From Planctomycetota bacterium (GTDB lineage: Bacteria > Planctomycetota > UBA8742 > UBA2392), in contig JADLAK010000036.1 in assembly GCA_020848275.1 (NCBI GenBank), forward strand, positions 1-64,000: a stretch of 64,000 nt of DNA, in the 5' to 3' direction. Shown here piece after piece: positions 42,764 through 51,140 of the stretch (within the stretch, counting starts at the first letter, position 1; each line of letters starts with the position of its first letter). The notes under the pieces were generated by a model. The model was not told where the DNA came from, did no database searches, and saw only the letters and a program-made list of their open reading frames with translations. Position numbers and translations under genes: made by a program.

Positions 42764-45514
42764 ATGGCAAACACTTCGCTGCTGCTTTCGCTACCGCCTG
42801 TGCCGGAATTCATCGGCCGCGAGGCCGAGCTCAAGGCTCTTGGTGAGGCCGTTGAAGGCGGCAGCAATTCCAGCCTCGTGTTGATTACCGGCGAACCCGG
42901 GGTGGGGCGCTCGCGTTTGTTCTGGCGCTGGCTGGAGAGCGCGCCGCAATACCAGGCGCTGGCTGTGACGGCGCCGCGTCCCGGCGGCATTCCGGGCGGG
43001 TTGGCATCCGAAATATTGCGCTCCTGGGCCGAGCCCCTGGGCGCCGCCGAAGACACGCAAAAATTCCTGGAGGCCGCGGACAACCTGGCGCAGTCCTGCG
43101 CGAATTTTTCCTGCGGCCGCGAACTCAGGGCCGGCAAGTACTTCCTCGCACGCCTCGCGGGCCTTGAGCCCAACGACGAACGCGAACGCAGCCTCTCGCG
43201 CCAGGGCTATTTCGGCGAATTGATCAGCGGCCTGCGCTCGCTGCTTGAGTGCCACAGCCGCAACCTCAAGGCGGCCGACAAGCGCCTGGTGCTCTTCCTG
43301 GACGACGTTGACCACGCCGACAAGTCATCGCGCGACCTGCTGGACGGATGCCTTCAGGGTTTTGCGGCCGAGCAGCGGCCGCTCGTGGTTGCAACCAGCC
43401 ACCTCGATGACGGCACCGGCGCCGGTCTCTCATCGCTCGCGATGGGCCGCATCGCCCTGCCCGTGGGACCCTTCACCGAGGCGGCGCAGGACAAGTTCAT
43501 CACGCGCATGCTCCGCGGAGGGAAGCTGCCGGAGCGGCTCAACGACACGCTTTGGCGGCGTAGTGGCGGCAACGCGCTCGGTATCGAGCAGCAATTGCGC
43601 CTGCTGGTTGCCCACGGCATCCTGAAATCCGGCTCCGATGGCCGCTGGTCAATTGCCGAGGGCGTCGGCAGCGCCGGCAGCACCAAGAGTTTGCCCGCGC
43701 TGATTGCCGATGTGCTCCGCGGCCTGCCCGGCCCCACGTTGCAGGCCGTCGTCGCGGCGTCGGCGACGGGCATGCGCGCCAAGCGCCACCACATAGCGGC
43801 GGTTTTGCGCGAACTTGGGGGCGATACCAACGAGCTGGATCGCCACTGCGTGCGGCTGGTGCGCCAGGGCGTGCTGCGCCCCTTGGCAACCCCCGACGGC
43901 GACTGGGTCTTCCGCCATCCACTCATGTACGAGGCATGTTCACTGGTTATGCCCGCGGCGGACCAGCAGCAGTTTCATCGCGCGGTGCTCAACGCCATCG
44001 GCCCGTTTGCGAGCGTTTCAGGCTTGCGCTTGTGCGGCGCGGCCTTCAACCAGGCGTTACAGGGAAAAGTCTACGACGAGGCGCTGAATTGGGCCTGGCG
44101 TTGCGTGCGCACCGCCGGACAGATGGGACTCACGCAGGGTGTCGTCGAGGTCTGTGAGCGCGCAATGCCGCTGTTTTCGCGGGTGGCGGACTCGCCGGCG
44201 AATATCGCCAACAAGGCCGAACTGGTGATCGCCGCGGGGCGCGTCTGGGTGTACGTCGGCGACTATTCGCGCGCCATGCAATCCCACGCCATGTTGCCGC
44301 CCGACCGCGTGCTTTCGCGTGAACTCTACGCCCGCACGCTGCAATTCCGCGCGGAACTAGGCAGCGCAAACGGACGCTTCCCTCAAGTAGGCGCTCAGCT
44401 TGATGAGTTGCTGCAGGGCATCGACGGCAACAGCCTCATGGCGGGCGACCTCAACCTGAGCCTGGGCGGCGTGGTTCGCCGACAGGGAAACTGGGCGCGC
44501 GCGCGCGAATACTACACGCGCGCACGGGAAATTTACGACGCGCACAAGAAGCTGCGTGAAGCCGTCGAGTGCCTGCAACTTGCCGCCGCCGCCTACCGCT
44601 CGGACAACCAGTTACGCGAAGCGGAAATGTTGCTGGACGAGGCGCTGCACCTCAACCAGGAGATCGGCGACCGTGCGGACCTCGCTCGCACCATGATCAC
44701 CCTTGGCATGATGCACGGCCATCGCGGCGACCTGAAAGCCTGCGAGGACGCATTCCGAAATGCGCAGGAACTCGCGCTGGCCGTCGGCGACTACCTGCGT
44801 GTCGACCAGGCCATGACAAACCTGGCGATCTGCCGCAAGTTCCGCGGCTTTGGCGACGAGGCGCGACAGATTTTCCGCGAATTGATCGAGCGTTCGCGCA
44901 AATTAAGCCAGTGGGCCCGCGTGATCGCGTGCCTCATTAATCTTGCTGAGCTTGACGTACTCGAGGGCAATTTCGACACAGCCATCCAGTACCTGAACGA
45001 AGCGCGGGCCCGCGCCGAGAACACCGGCGCGCTGTTTGTTCTGCCGACGGTCTTGATTACGTTGCTGGGTGCGCAAGTGGCGGCGCGGCGCTTCTACGAT
45101 GCGCGCCAACTTGTGGACGAAGTCAAGAAAACCGCGCACGAACGCGGCCAGGCCGAAGTTGAGGCCATGGCTTGGACTCACGAAGGCGAGATTTGCTCGG
45201 CAGCCAACGACCTGCCCGGGGCCAAGGCCTGTTTTGACAAGGCGCTTGAGGTGCTGGACGACTACCTGGCCCTTGGCCGCACCGTCGACGAGATGTTGCG
45301 GGCGGACGTCACCTCGCGCTACGCGTGGTTCCTGATCCAGCACGAACTCGACCTGCAGGACCGCAAGCTGATCCCGGAGGGCCCGCGCCGGCGCGCCGCG
45401 GAGCTGTTGAAGGGCGCCGAGGTCGAGCTGCGCGACCGCGTGCAGAAGGGCTTTGAAACCCGGCGCAAGGACCTTGACCGCGTCATGGACCTGCTGGCAG
45501 GCCTGCAAGTCTGA
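42764..45514 (+). CDS. AAA-type ATPase with C-terminal TPR repeats
   Basis: 916 residues from ATG 42764. Residues about 18-340 form a STAND/AAA_16-like ATPase: entry motif PPVPEFIGREAELKAL, Walker A as TGEPGVGRSRL (about 42-52) and Walker B RLVLFLDDVDHAD (about 174-186). The Walker A lysine is replaced by arginine, which is seen in some members but may weaken hydrolysis. A winged-helix-like region follows, then from about 480 to 880 tandem TPR repeats (ELGSANGRFPQVGAQL, RRQGNWARAREYYTRAREIY, LGMMHGHRGDLKACEDAF). No DNA-binding or kinase domain is attached. It looks like a MalT-type signalling or scaffold protein without an output domain. Confidence 0.85.
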   Translation: MANTSLLLSLPPVPEFIGREAELKALGEAVEGGSNSSLVLITGEPGVGRSRLFWRWLESAPQYQALAVTAPRPGGIPGGLASEILRSWAEPLGAAEDTQKFLEAADNLAQSCANFSCGRELRAGKYFLARLAGLEPNDERERSLSRQGYFGELISGLRSLLECHSRNLKAADKRLVLFLDDVDHADKSSRDLLDGCLQGFAAEQRPLVVATSHLDDGTGAGLSSLAMGRIALPVGPFTEAAQDKFITRMLRGGKLPERLNDTLWRRSGGNALGIEQQLRLLVAHGILKSGSDGRWSIAEGVGSAGSTKSLPALIADVLRGLPGPTLQAVVAASATGMRAKRHHIAAVLRELGGDTNELDRHCVRLVRQGVLRPLATPDGDWVFRHPLMYEACSLVMPAADQQQFHRAVLNAIGPFASVSGLRLCGAAFNQALQGKVYDEALNWAWRCVRTAGQMGLTQGVVEVCERAMPLFSRVADSPANIANKAELVIAAGRVWVYVGDYSRAMQSHAMLPPDRVLSRELYARTLQFRAELGSANGRFPQVGAQLDELLQGIDGNSLMAGDLNLSLGGVVRRQGNWARAREYYTRAREIYDAHKKLREAVECLQLAAAAYRSDNQLREAEMLLDEALHLNQEIGDRADLARTMITLGMMHGHRGDLKACEDAFRNAQELALAVGDYLRVDQAMTNLAICRKFRGFGDEARQIFRELIERSRKLSQWARVIACLINLAELDVLEGNFDTAIQYLNEARARAENTGALFVLPTVLITLLGAQVAARRFYDARQLVDEVKKTAHERGQAEVEAMAWTHEGEICSAANDLPGAKACFDKALEVLDDYLALGRTVDEMLRADVTSRYAWFLIQHELDLQDRKLIPEGPRRRAAELLKGAEVELRDRVQKGFETRRKDLDRVMDLLAGLQV

Positions 45515-45582
45515 TTCAGGCCCTTGCAAATTGCGCCGGCAGCGGCATGAATAGCGCGCCAAATTACTTTAAAGGAAGAGCC

Positions 45583-45690
45583 ATGGCTTATTTCAGCAGC
45601 AAGCGTTCACACCTCAAAAACAAGCGCGCCAAGATGAAGCGCGCCAAGGACAAGAAGAAGACGGAGCAACTCACGAAGAAAAAGGGTTAA
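45583..45690 (+). CDS. 35-residue lysine/arginine-rich protein
   Basis: Sequence starts MAYFSSKRSHLKNKRAKM and ends KKKG; 17 of 35 residues are Lys or Arg. AAAGGAAGAG lies 3 bases before the ATG, a strong ribosome site. It has the size and charge of a small ribosomal or nucleic-acid-binding protein and may relate to the short basic proteins annotated in PVC bacteria, but I cannot place it in a family. It follows the AAA/TPR gene by 68 bases. A heptamer array begins right after the stop. Confidence 0.6.
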   Translation: MAYFSSKRSHLKNKRAKMKRAKDKKKTEQLTKKKG

Positions 45691-45691
45691 C

Positions 45692-45775
45692 GACCCGTCA
45701 CGAGTCGCGGGTCTCGCGTCGTGTGTCTGGGACCTGGCGATTTGACTCGGGACTCGTGACACGAGACTCGTCACG
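45692..45775. repeat. Inverted heptamer array at COQ7-like gene end
   Basis: Left arm of heptamers ending GTC (ACCCGTC, ACGAGTC, GCGGGTC, TCGCGTC, GTGTGTC) and right arm of heptamers starting GAC (GACTCGG, GACTCGT, GACACGA, GACTCGT), inverted. On the minus strand it supplies the last about 25 codons of the COQ7-like gene. Confidence 0.65.
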
Positions 45776-46228
45776 CAGCTTTTCGAGCAGCCAGTCTTTG
45801 CGCGCGGCCTCGGCTTTGCCCATCTTCGCGAGGCCCTGCACCAGCGGCAGGTCCACAAGTTCCCGCGCCATGGTGTCGGCGGCGCGGGTGATTTTTTGCG
45901 ACTCGTGCTCGATAGTGGCCAGCATCCGCAGGCTGAACGCCCGGTCCGTCAGCGATGTCAACCGTCCCCACAGCCACGAAATCACGTGCCACACGGGCCG
46001 TTGCAACGGCTTGCAGCGGCCCATAGCCGCAAGCAAAGCCGCCGCATCCTCGCGACGCTCACGCTGTTCGGCGGAGTGAACAAGCAGTTGCGCGCGCAGG
46101 TCGCATGCTCGGCGCGCGTGGCCGGCATAAATGTGGGAAGCGCCCAGTGACGTCAGGTAAATCAGCTTCAGCGCCCTTCGCAGGCGTTTTTGCAACTCGG
46201 TTTTATCGCGGGCGTCCATAAGTGGCAT
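45698..46228 (-). CDS. COQ7/ferritin-like protein with degenerate metal site
   Basis: 176 residues. The spacing LGASHIYAGHARRA, LLVHSAEQRERRE, PVWHVISWLWGRLTSLTDRAF and LATIEHESQKI recalls COQ7 demethoxyubiquinone hydroxylase helices. The diiron ligands are not conserved: the first Glu (HAGE in COQ7) and the ExxH pair are altered, so catalysis is doubtful. The tail after about residue 150 (SRVTSPESNRQVPDTRRET) is a translation of the heptamer array 45692-45775 and not ancestral. Start could be 46228 or 46219. It is divergent from alr. The family call is tentative; it may be an unrelated helical bundle. Confidence 0.55.
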   Translation of the reverse strand: MPLMDARDKTELQKRLRRALKLIYLTSLGASHIYAGHARRACDLRAQLLVHSAEQRERREDAAALLAAMGRCKPLQRPVWHVISWLWGRLTSLTDRAFSLRMLATIEHESQKITRAADTMARELVDLPLVQGLAKMGKAEAARKDWLLEKLRDESRVTSPESNRQVPDTRRETRDS

Positions 46229-46263
46229 CTGTGAGCGCGGCCAATATAGTGTTGGCGTCGTCC

Positions 46264-46349
46264 AGAGTCCCGAGTCCGGTGTCCGGGGTCAAGATGAGAA
46301 AAAAGAAGACCGATTCGACACCGGATTCTGGACTCCGGACTCCGGACTC
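46264..46349. repeat. Inverted heptamer array at the alr start
   Basis: Left arm AGAGTCC, CGAGTCC, GGTGTCC, GGGGTC; right arm of complement-type heptamers (CTGGACT, CCGGACT, CCGGACT). Inverted, period 7, with about 35 bases between arms. The alr start codon at 46294 lies between the arms, and the right arm encodes residues DSGLRTPDS. Confidence 0.7.
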
Positions 46350-47454
46350 TCACCGCGTCTGGGCTGAAGTCGACCGCGCCGCCGTCAAGCACAACCTGCG
46401 CGCCATTCGCAAAGCCGCGTCGGGCGCACGAGTACTGGCCGTGCTGAAGGCCAACGCTTACGGCCACGGTGCCATCGAGATGGCGCGGCTTCTGGTTTCC
46501 GAGGGCGTCGACTGCCTGGGCGTGGGGGACTCGGGTGAGGCGCTGGAGCTACGCCTGGCGGGCATCAAGGCCCCGATCCTGATTGTCGGCGGCATCGTGC
46601 CCGGTGAAATGCCCGCAGTCGTCGAGCGGGGCATCGAGGCCAACCTCCACACCGTCTCGATGGCCGAAGACCTGAACGCTGAGGCCGCCCGGCAGAAACG
46701 CGTAGCACGAGTGCAGCTAAAAATCGACACCGGCATGGGGCGGCTGGGCATGCAACCGTTTGACGCTGTTCCGTTTTTGCACCGGCTGCGTGAACTGAAG
46801 AACCTGAAACTTGTCGGCCTCAACACGCATTTCAGTTATCCGTACGAGCAGAATCCTGATTTCACGCTGCGCCAGCTCGAGCGTTTTCACGTTGCAGTTG
46901 AAGTCGCGCGGCGGCTTGGTTACGGCGACGTGCTGCTGCATGCAAGTTCGAGCCTCGCGTTGTTCCGGCACCCGGAAGCGCGCTTCAACATGGTGCGGCC
47001 CGGCGTTGCGCTTTGGGGCCTTGCCCCCGGCGACGACAGCGGCATTGCCAAGAAGTTGAAGCCCGTGCTTAGCCTCAAGACCCGCGTGCTGTTCATTAAA
47101 GACGTGCCGGAGGGCCAGCCCATCGGCTACAACCGCACTTACTACACGTCGACGCAATCGCGCATCGCAACCATGCCCGTGGGCTACAACGACGGCTACC
47201 GCCGCAGCCTTTCGAACAAGGCCGAGGTGCTGATAAACGGCGTGCGCTGCCCGGTGGTCGGCCTGGTCTCGATGGACTACCTGACCGTGGATGTGACGAT
47301 GGCGCGCGAAGTAGCTGTCGGCGACGAAGTAATACTGCTTGGTGGCGAGGGCGACAAACGCATCTCTATGGAAACACTCAGCGGCTGGGCGCAATGCAGC
47401 CCCTACGAGATTTCCTGCGGCATGGGCCGCCGCGTCGCACGCGTGTACGTCTAA
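46294..47454 (+). CDS. alr: Alanine racemase
   Basis: 386 residues. It converts L- to D-alanine with PLP for peptidoglycan. PLP lysine K52 in AVLKANAYGHG, catalytic Tyr Y298 in MPVGYNDGYRR, and KIDTGMGRLGM in the barrel. Length and order are normal. The start ATG 46294 sits inside a heptamer-array element, and the first about 20 residues (TDSTPDSGLRTPDSH) are repeat-derived before the conserved VWAEVDRAAVKHN. An alternative GTG at 46222 would add more repeat-coded residues. The element may have replaced the original leader. It is divergent from the COQ7-like gene. Confidence 0.95.
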   Translation: MRKKKTDSTPDSGLRTPDSHRVWAEVDRAAVKHNLRAIRKAASGARVLAVLKANAYGHGAIEMARLLVSEGVDCLGVGDSGEALELRLAGIKAPILIVGGIVPGEMPAVVERGIEANLHTVSMAEDLNAEAARQKRVARVQLKIDTGMGRLGMQPFDAVPFLHRLRELKNLKLVGLNTHFSYPYEQNPDFTLRQLERFHVAVEVARRLGYGDVLLHASSSLALFRHPEARFNMVRPGVALWGLAPGDDSGIAKKLKPVLSLKTRVLFIKDVPEGQPIGYNRTYYTSTQSRIATMPVGYNDGYRRSLSNKAEVLINGVRCPVVGLVSMDYLTVDVTMAREVAVGDEVILLGGEGDKRISMETLSGWAQCSPYEISCGMGRRVARVYV

Positions 47455-47902
47455 GCCGTCCTGGAAAATTACCAATGCGGACAGGAACTTGTCCGACGTA
47501 GCCTTGGCGAAAGTTGGATGTCCGCGCCACCTTAAGAGCATGTTTAAGAAGCCGCTCGCCAGAAACTGCTTGCGGCGAGCTTCGCTGGACGGCGTTCGCC
47601 TCGCCGCACGTGGCCTCCAGCCACGCTGGCGGCTCGGCTGCCTTGTCCAGCTTGCTCGGCGCTGCGCATTTTCAAGGCTCGGACTTCTTAAACAAGCTCT
47701 AAGAAATTCGTGCAGGGCCGCTTGGGCTCTGTCTAGTGAATACTTCGTCGCGAGCCGTGCGAGCAGGCCTGACCAGCATGGACGAGGTTCGGGCGGACCG
47801 GAGGCGGGGCAGTGGCCCCGTTTGAGGACCGTACGGGCCGAGGACGCGGCTGGCAGGCCGCCGCGCAGCCGGGCGCAGCAGAAGGCATTCACGAGAAAGA
47901 GC
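47455..47902. other. Intergenic region with MITE-like insertion
   Basis: No supportable gene between alr and the zinc-ribbon protein. It holds the 164-bp inverted-repeat element at 47536-47699. To its right, about 200 bases of GC-rich sequence show no coding signal, no terminator and no recognised RNA. Confidence 0.5.
47536..47699. mobile_element. MITE-like element, 164 bp
   Basis: The left end GAGCATGTTTAAGAAG and the inverse of the right end GAGCTTGTTTAAGAAG match at 15 of 16 positions. TAA flanks the element directly on both sides (47533-47535 and 47700-47702), as a 3-base target duplication. The interior encodes nothing recognisable. End sequence and duplication length recall IS5-group elements, so it is probably a deletion derivative moved by such a transposase. 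No full copy lies in this window. Confidence 0.72.
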
Positions 47903-48781
47903 CTAATACTGTTCGTCTTCGTCGTCCCGGTCCGTGCGGCGCGGCGTGGTTTGCCGTTCCGGCAGAGGCAAGGGCAGCAGCTCCCGTTCGGGCGCCTTGC
48001 GCTCGAAGCGTTCGAAATAGTCCTTCAGCCACTGCTCGGTCGGGGGTTGCGGGACCGCAAACTTGTGTTCCTTCATGAATTTTTCCAGCGCCGCGGTGTC
48101 CCGCGCGTCGTCAACTCTGCGGGCGGCGCGTCTCTGGAACTCGTCCAGCATTTTCCTGGTTTCATCGAGGCGCGGGTCTTTTCGGACCATTGGCGGCTGA
48201 TACATCGGCGGACGCGCCTGCGCGCGGCTGCCGTTGCGCAAGGGCTTGGCGCCAAGGCAAAACCCGCAGAAAAGCGCGACGATCGACAACGCAACCATCA
48301 GGCCGCCTACATTTCGTCTCGAAGACGGCGTTTTCGCCCTGTGCAACACCGCTATGCCGCTGACCAGCCCGACGATACCGGGAACGAGCGGGTGTGTCGC
48401 GGCGCCCAGTGCTCCCAGCGCGCCCAGCCAGATCAAGATGACGACGGCGCTGCCAAAGCACGCCGCTGCGTCCAGGGTCGTGCGGCTGGCGGGTAGCGTG
48501 CAGCATCGTGGCGAGAGGGTGTGAATGAGGGGCATTGGCCGGCGCCAAGGCGGCGCAGGTGGAGTGGCGGGCCGTTTCCAACTCAGGTAGGGCGGGTAAG
48601 AATAGGGCACGGCGCCCGCAGGCTGTTGTGGTAGCGGCGCTTCAACCTCAACCTGATAAACGACTTGCGAACGCGGAATCTCAACCACCGCGCTGCATTG
48701 GGGGCAACGCACCATCTTGCCAGCAAAGAACTCAGATAGTGTTTTGGTCCAGCCGCAAGGACAGTTGGCCCTAGTATTCAT
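47903..48781 (-). CDS. Zinc-ribbon membrane protein
   Basis: 292 residues from ATG 48781. N-terminal zinc-ribbon-like motif (CPCGWTKTLSEFFAGKMVRCPQC), then a Pro/Tyr-rich linker. Two or three membrane helices follow at about 120-200 (FGSAVVILIWLGALGALGAA, LVPGIVGLVSGIAVL, GGLMVALSIVALFCGFCLGA). The tail is charged and ends DRDDEDEQY. Such CxC/CxxC ribbon plus helices and DUF4190-like segments are common in planctomycetes with unknown role. It is divergent from the actin-like gene with about 185 bases between. Confidence 0.72.
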   Translation of the reverse strand: MNTRANCPCGWTKTLSEFFAGKMVRCPQCSAVVEIPRSQVVYQVEVEAPLPQQPAGAVPYSYPPYLSWKRPATPPAPPWRRPMPLIHTLSPRCCTLPASRTTLDAAACFGSAVVILIWLGALGALGAATHPLVPGIVGLVSGIAVLHRAKTPSSRRNVGGLMVALSIVALFCGFCLGAKPLRNGSRAQARPPMYQPPMVRKDPRLDETRKMLDEFQRRAARRVDDARDTAALEKFMKEHKFAVPQPPTEQWLKDYFERFERKAPERELLPLPLPERQTTPRRTDRDDEDEQY

Positions 48782-48965
48782 TGGCCGCCTCAAAGGTACT
48801 GCGCGCAATTCAAGTATACCGCATGGATTGAACGTTTGCGCCGACCGATTGGATTTGTGCGCTTGTCTCCAAACGTTGATTCTTTCGGCCTTTGAGAGAC
48901 ATTGCACTTGCCTTGCGCGTATGCCGCTGAGCACTAAGATCGTTTCTTTCCGGGATTGGTTCGCG

Positions 48966-51053
48966 ATGCCGAATCTGCCACGAAAGTCAGCCGGCGGTCC
49001 CAACGACAAGGGCAAACCCCGGCGCGAAGATGCGACGCGCGAAGTACGCCGCCCTGCGCCTCCGCCCGAATATAACGAGGTCGAGGACGAGGACCACGAC
49101 CTCGACGACGCAGTGTTTGGCGATCTTATCCATGAAAGCGGCGCCCAGCACGTCGAGGATGTCGACGACGACGAACTGGACCTCAGCGATCTGCGCGATC
49201 CGCAGGCCGGTGAGAGAACCGCGCAAGGCGAACACGTCGTCGAAGACGTCGAGGAGGACATCGACCTCGCCGACCTTGCGCCGGCGGAAAAACCCCAGCG
49301 GCCAGCCAGGCCCGCGCACAAGCCGTTGCCATCGTCCTCATCGCGGCCTAAGGAACAGGCAAAACGCAGCGTCGAGACGCCTTTGCCGCCGCCGCGCGAG
49401 CGCGGCAACACCAGCAAGGTCCAAAGGACGCAAATTGACTCTGGCCAAAAGGATTCGCCGCTGGTAGATACCCCAAGCCAGGACAACGCTTCGGATTGGG
49501 TCGAACAACTGCAAAAAGGGGTCGCCAAGGCCACCGGCAAGGATTTGCCGGCAAAGGAGCCGGAGGCTCCGGTTATTCACGACACCATCCAGTACGGCCG
49601 CGACGACACGGGCCGCATTGTCAGGGTGGATGCGCTCGCAATTGGCCGGCCTGTCCCAGACGAAGTCGAGCAGCCGCCGGAAAAGCCGGCAGAAAGAAAG
49701 AGCCGGCAGTCGGAGCGAATCAAGAAGGAGACCGCCAAACGCAGTAAACTTGTCGAGGCCGAAAACGAGCGGGAAAAGAAGGTCTCGAAAAAAGTTGAAG
49801 AGGCGTCAAAGCAGGAAGACAAACCGGTTTCGCGCCAGACGAATAAAATCGCGCGGCAGACCCGGAAGGTCGAAAAAAAACAGACGGGCAGGGTTACCGG
49901 CGGCAGGAAGCCATCGGCAACTGTAAAGAAAACTAAATCAACCCCGGCGGTTAAAGCTGCACCGGACAAACCTTCCGAGACGGTCTCGAGTGAGGCAAAA
50001 TCCGCGAAGCCTAAATCGAAGCCGGAGGAGGTTAAACTCGTGGCAGATGAATCTGGAGCGCCGCTCGGTCGCGGCCTTGACGTCGGTACTGCAAACCTGG
50101 TAGCCGCAAAGATGGATGCCGAGGGCGGCATCGAATTCTTCCCGGCGCGCAACGCGTTCCTTGACGTCCCCGAGGACCCCTACACTCTCAAGATGCTCAA
50201 GAGCCAGGGCGTTCCGTACATCAAGCGCGAGAACAAGCTCTACGTCATTGGCCAGGACGCGTTTGAGCTCGCCAACATCTTCAACCGCGAAATGCGCCGC
50301 CCGATGAAGAGTGGCCTTATCAGCCCCACGGACGCCGACGCCATGCCCATGGAAGTCGAGCTTTTCAAGAAGATACTGGGCCCGCCGCGCGTTGAGAACG
50401 AAGTGTGCTACTACTCGATCCCCGCTGACCCGGTCGACAGCACGCTCAACATCGTCTATCACACCAACATCGTCAACGGCCTGCTCGGTCGCCTCGGCTA
50501 CAAGGGCACGCCCTTCAACGAAGGCCAGGCGATTGTGTTCTCCGAGCTCGGCGAAGACGACTTCACCGGCATCGGCATCTCGTGCGGCGGCGGCATGGTG
50601 AACGTCTGCGTCGCATTCCGCTCGATGAACGTGGTCAGCTTCAGCTCGGCCAAAGGCGGCGACTGGATCGACCAGCAGGCTGCTCAGGTCATGGGTTGCG
50701 CGGCTTCGCGCATCACGGCGATCAAGGAACGCGGCGTCGACATCAACGCGCCGAAGTCGCCGGAAGAAGAAGCGATCGTCATCTACTATCGCCACCTGAT
50801 CAAGTATTCGCTCGAGAACATCATCAAGAAGTTCCAGGCCACCAAGGACATCCCGAACTTCGCCAAGCCCGTCCCGATTGCGGTCTCGGGCGGCACGTCG
50901 ATGGTCGGCGGCTTTATCCCGGTGTTCAAGGACGAGTTCAGCAAGCTGGCGACGCACTTCCCGATCAAGATTTCCGAGATTCGCCCGGCGGAAGACCAGT
51001 TCAACGCCACGGCCAAGGGATGCTTGCTTGCGGCCCTGAGCAACGAGGACTAG
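48966..51053 (+). CDS. Actin-like ATPase with long disordered N-terminus
   Basis: 695 residues from ATG 48966; an in-frame ATG at 48921 is less likely. Residues about 1-365 are low-complexity: acidic (EVEDEDHDLDDAVFG, EDVEEDIDLADL), then Pro-rich, then a Lys/Glu/Arg coiled-coil-like stretch (about 239-306). Residues about 366-695 form an actin/MreB/ParM-type fold: phosphate-1 GRGLDVGTANLVAA (about 370), phosphate-2 GIGISCGGGMVNV (about 535), adenosine motif IAVSGGTSMVGGF (about 636). These motifs are intact, so ATP binding is expected. No mreCD or par partner genes are adjacent; the next gene, 88 bases on, is a coiled-coil protein with a shared context. Role in cell shape, segregation or positioning is open. 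Confidence 0.87.
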   Translation: MPNLPRKSAGGPNDKGKPRREDATREVRRPAPPPEYNEVEDEDHDLDDAVFGDLIHESGAQHVEDVDDDELDLSDLRDPQAGERTAQGEHVVEDVEEDIDLADLAPAEKPQRPARPAHKPLPSSSSRPKEQAKRSVETPLPPPRERGNTSKVQRTQIDSGQKDSPLVDTPSQDNASDWVEQLQKGVAKATGKDLPAKEPEAPVIHDTIQYGRDDTGRIVRVDALAIGRPVPDEVEQPPEKPAERKSRQSERIKKETAKRSKLVEAENEREKKVSKKVEEASKQEDKPVSRQTNKIARQTRKVEKKQTGRVTGGRKPSATVKKTKSTPAVKAAPDKPSETVSSEAKSAKPKSKPEEVKLVADESGAPLGRGLDVGTANLVAAKMDAEGGIEFFPARNAFLDVPEDPYTLKMLKSQGVPYIKRENKLYVIGQDAFELANIFNREMRRPMKSGLISPTDADAMPMEVELFKKILGPPRVENEVCYYSIPADPVDSTLNIVYHTNIVNGLLGRLGYKGTPFNEGQAIVFSELGEDDFTGIGISCGGGMVNVCVAFRSMNVVSFSSAKGGDWIDQQAAQVMGCAASRITAIKERGVDINAPKSPEEEAIVIYYRHLIKYSLENIIKKFQATKDIPNFAKPVPIAVSGGTSMVGGFIPVFKDEFSKLATHFPIKISEIRPAEDQFNATAKGCLLAALSNED

Positions 51054-51077
51054 AATTAGACCCATGAGCAAACCCAT

Positions 51078-51110
51078 GCGCCCGGGTGCTCTGCCCGGGC
51101 GCGTTGTTTT
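51078..51110 (+). terminator. Terminator or attenuator between actin-like gene and partner
   Basis: Stem GCGCCCGGG / CCCGGGCGC with a 7-base loop, followed by GTTGTTTT. It could reduce read-through from the actin-like gene into the partner gene at 51141. Confidence 0.75.
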
Positions 51111-51140
51111 GACGCTCAGCTATTTGAGTGACGGTACCCC

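Noticed and set aside
46717-47892. Minus-strand frame running from alr into the intergenic region
   Set aside because: Antisense to alr and crossing the MITE; no domain and no ribosome site.
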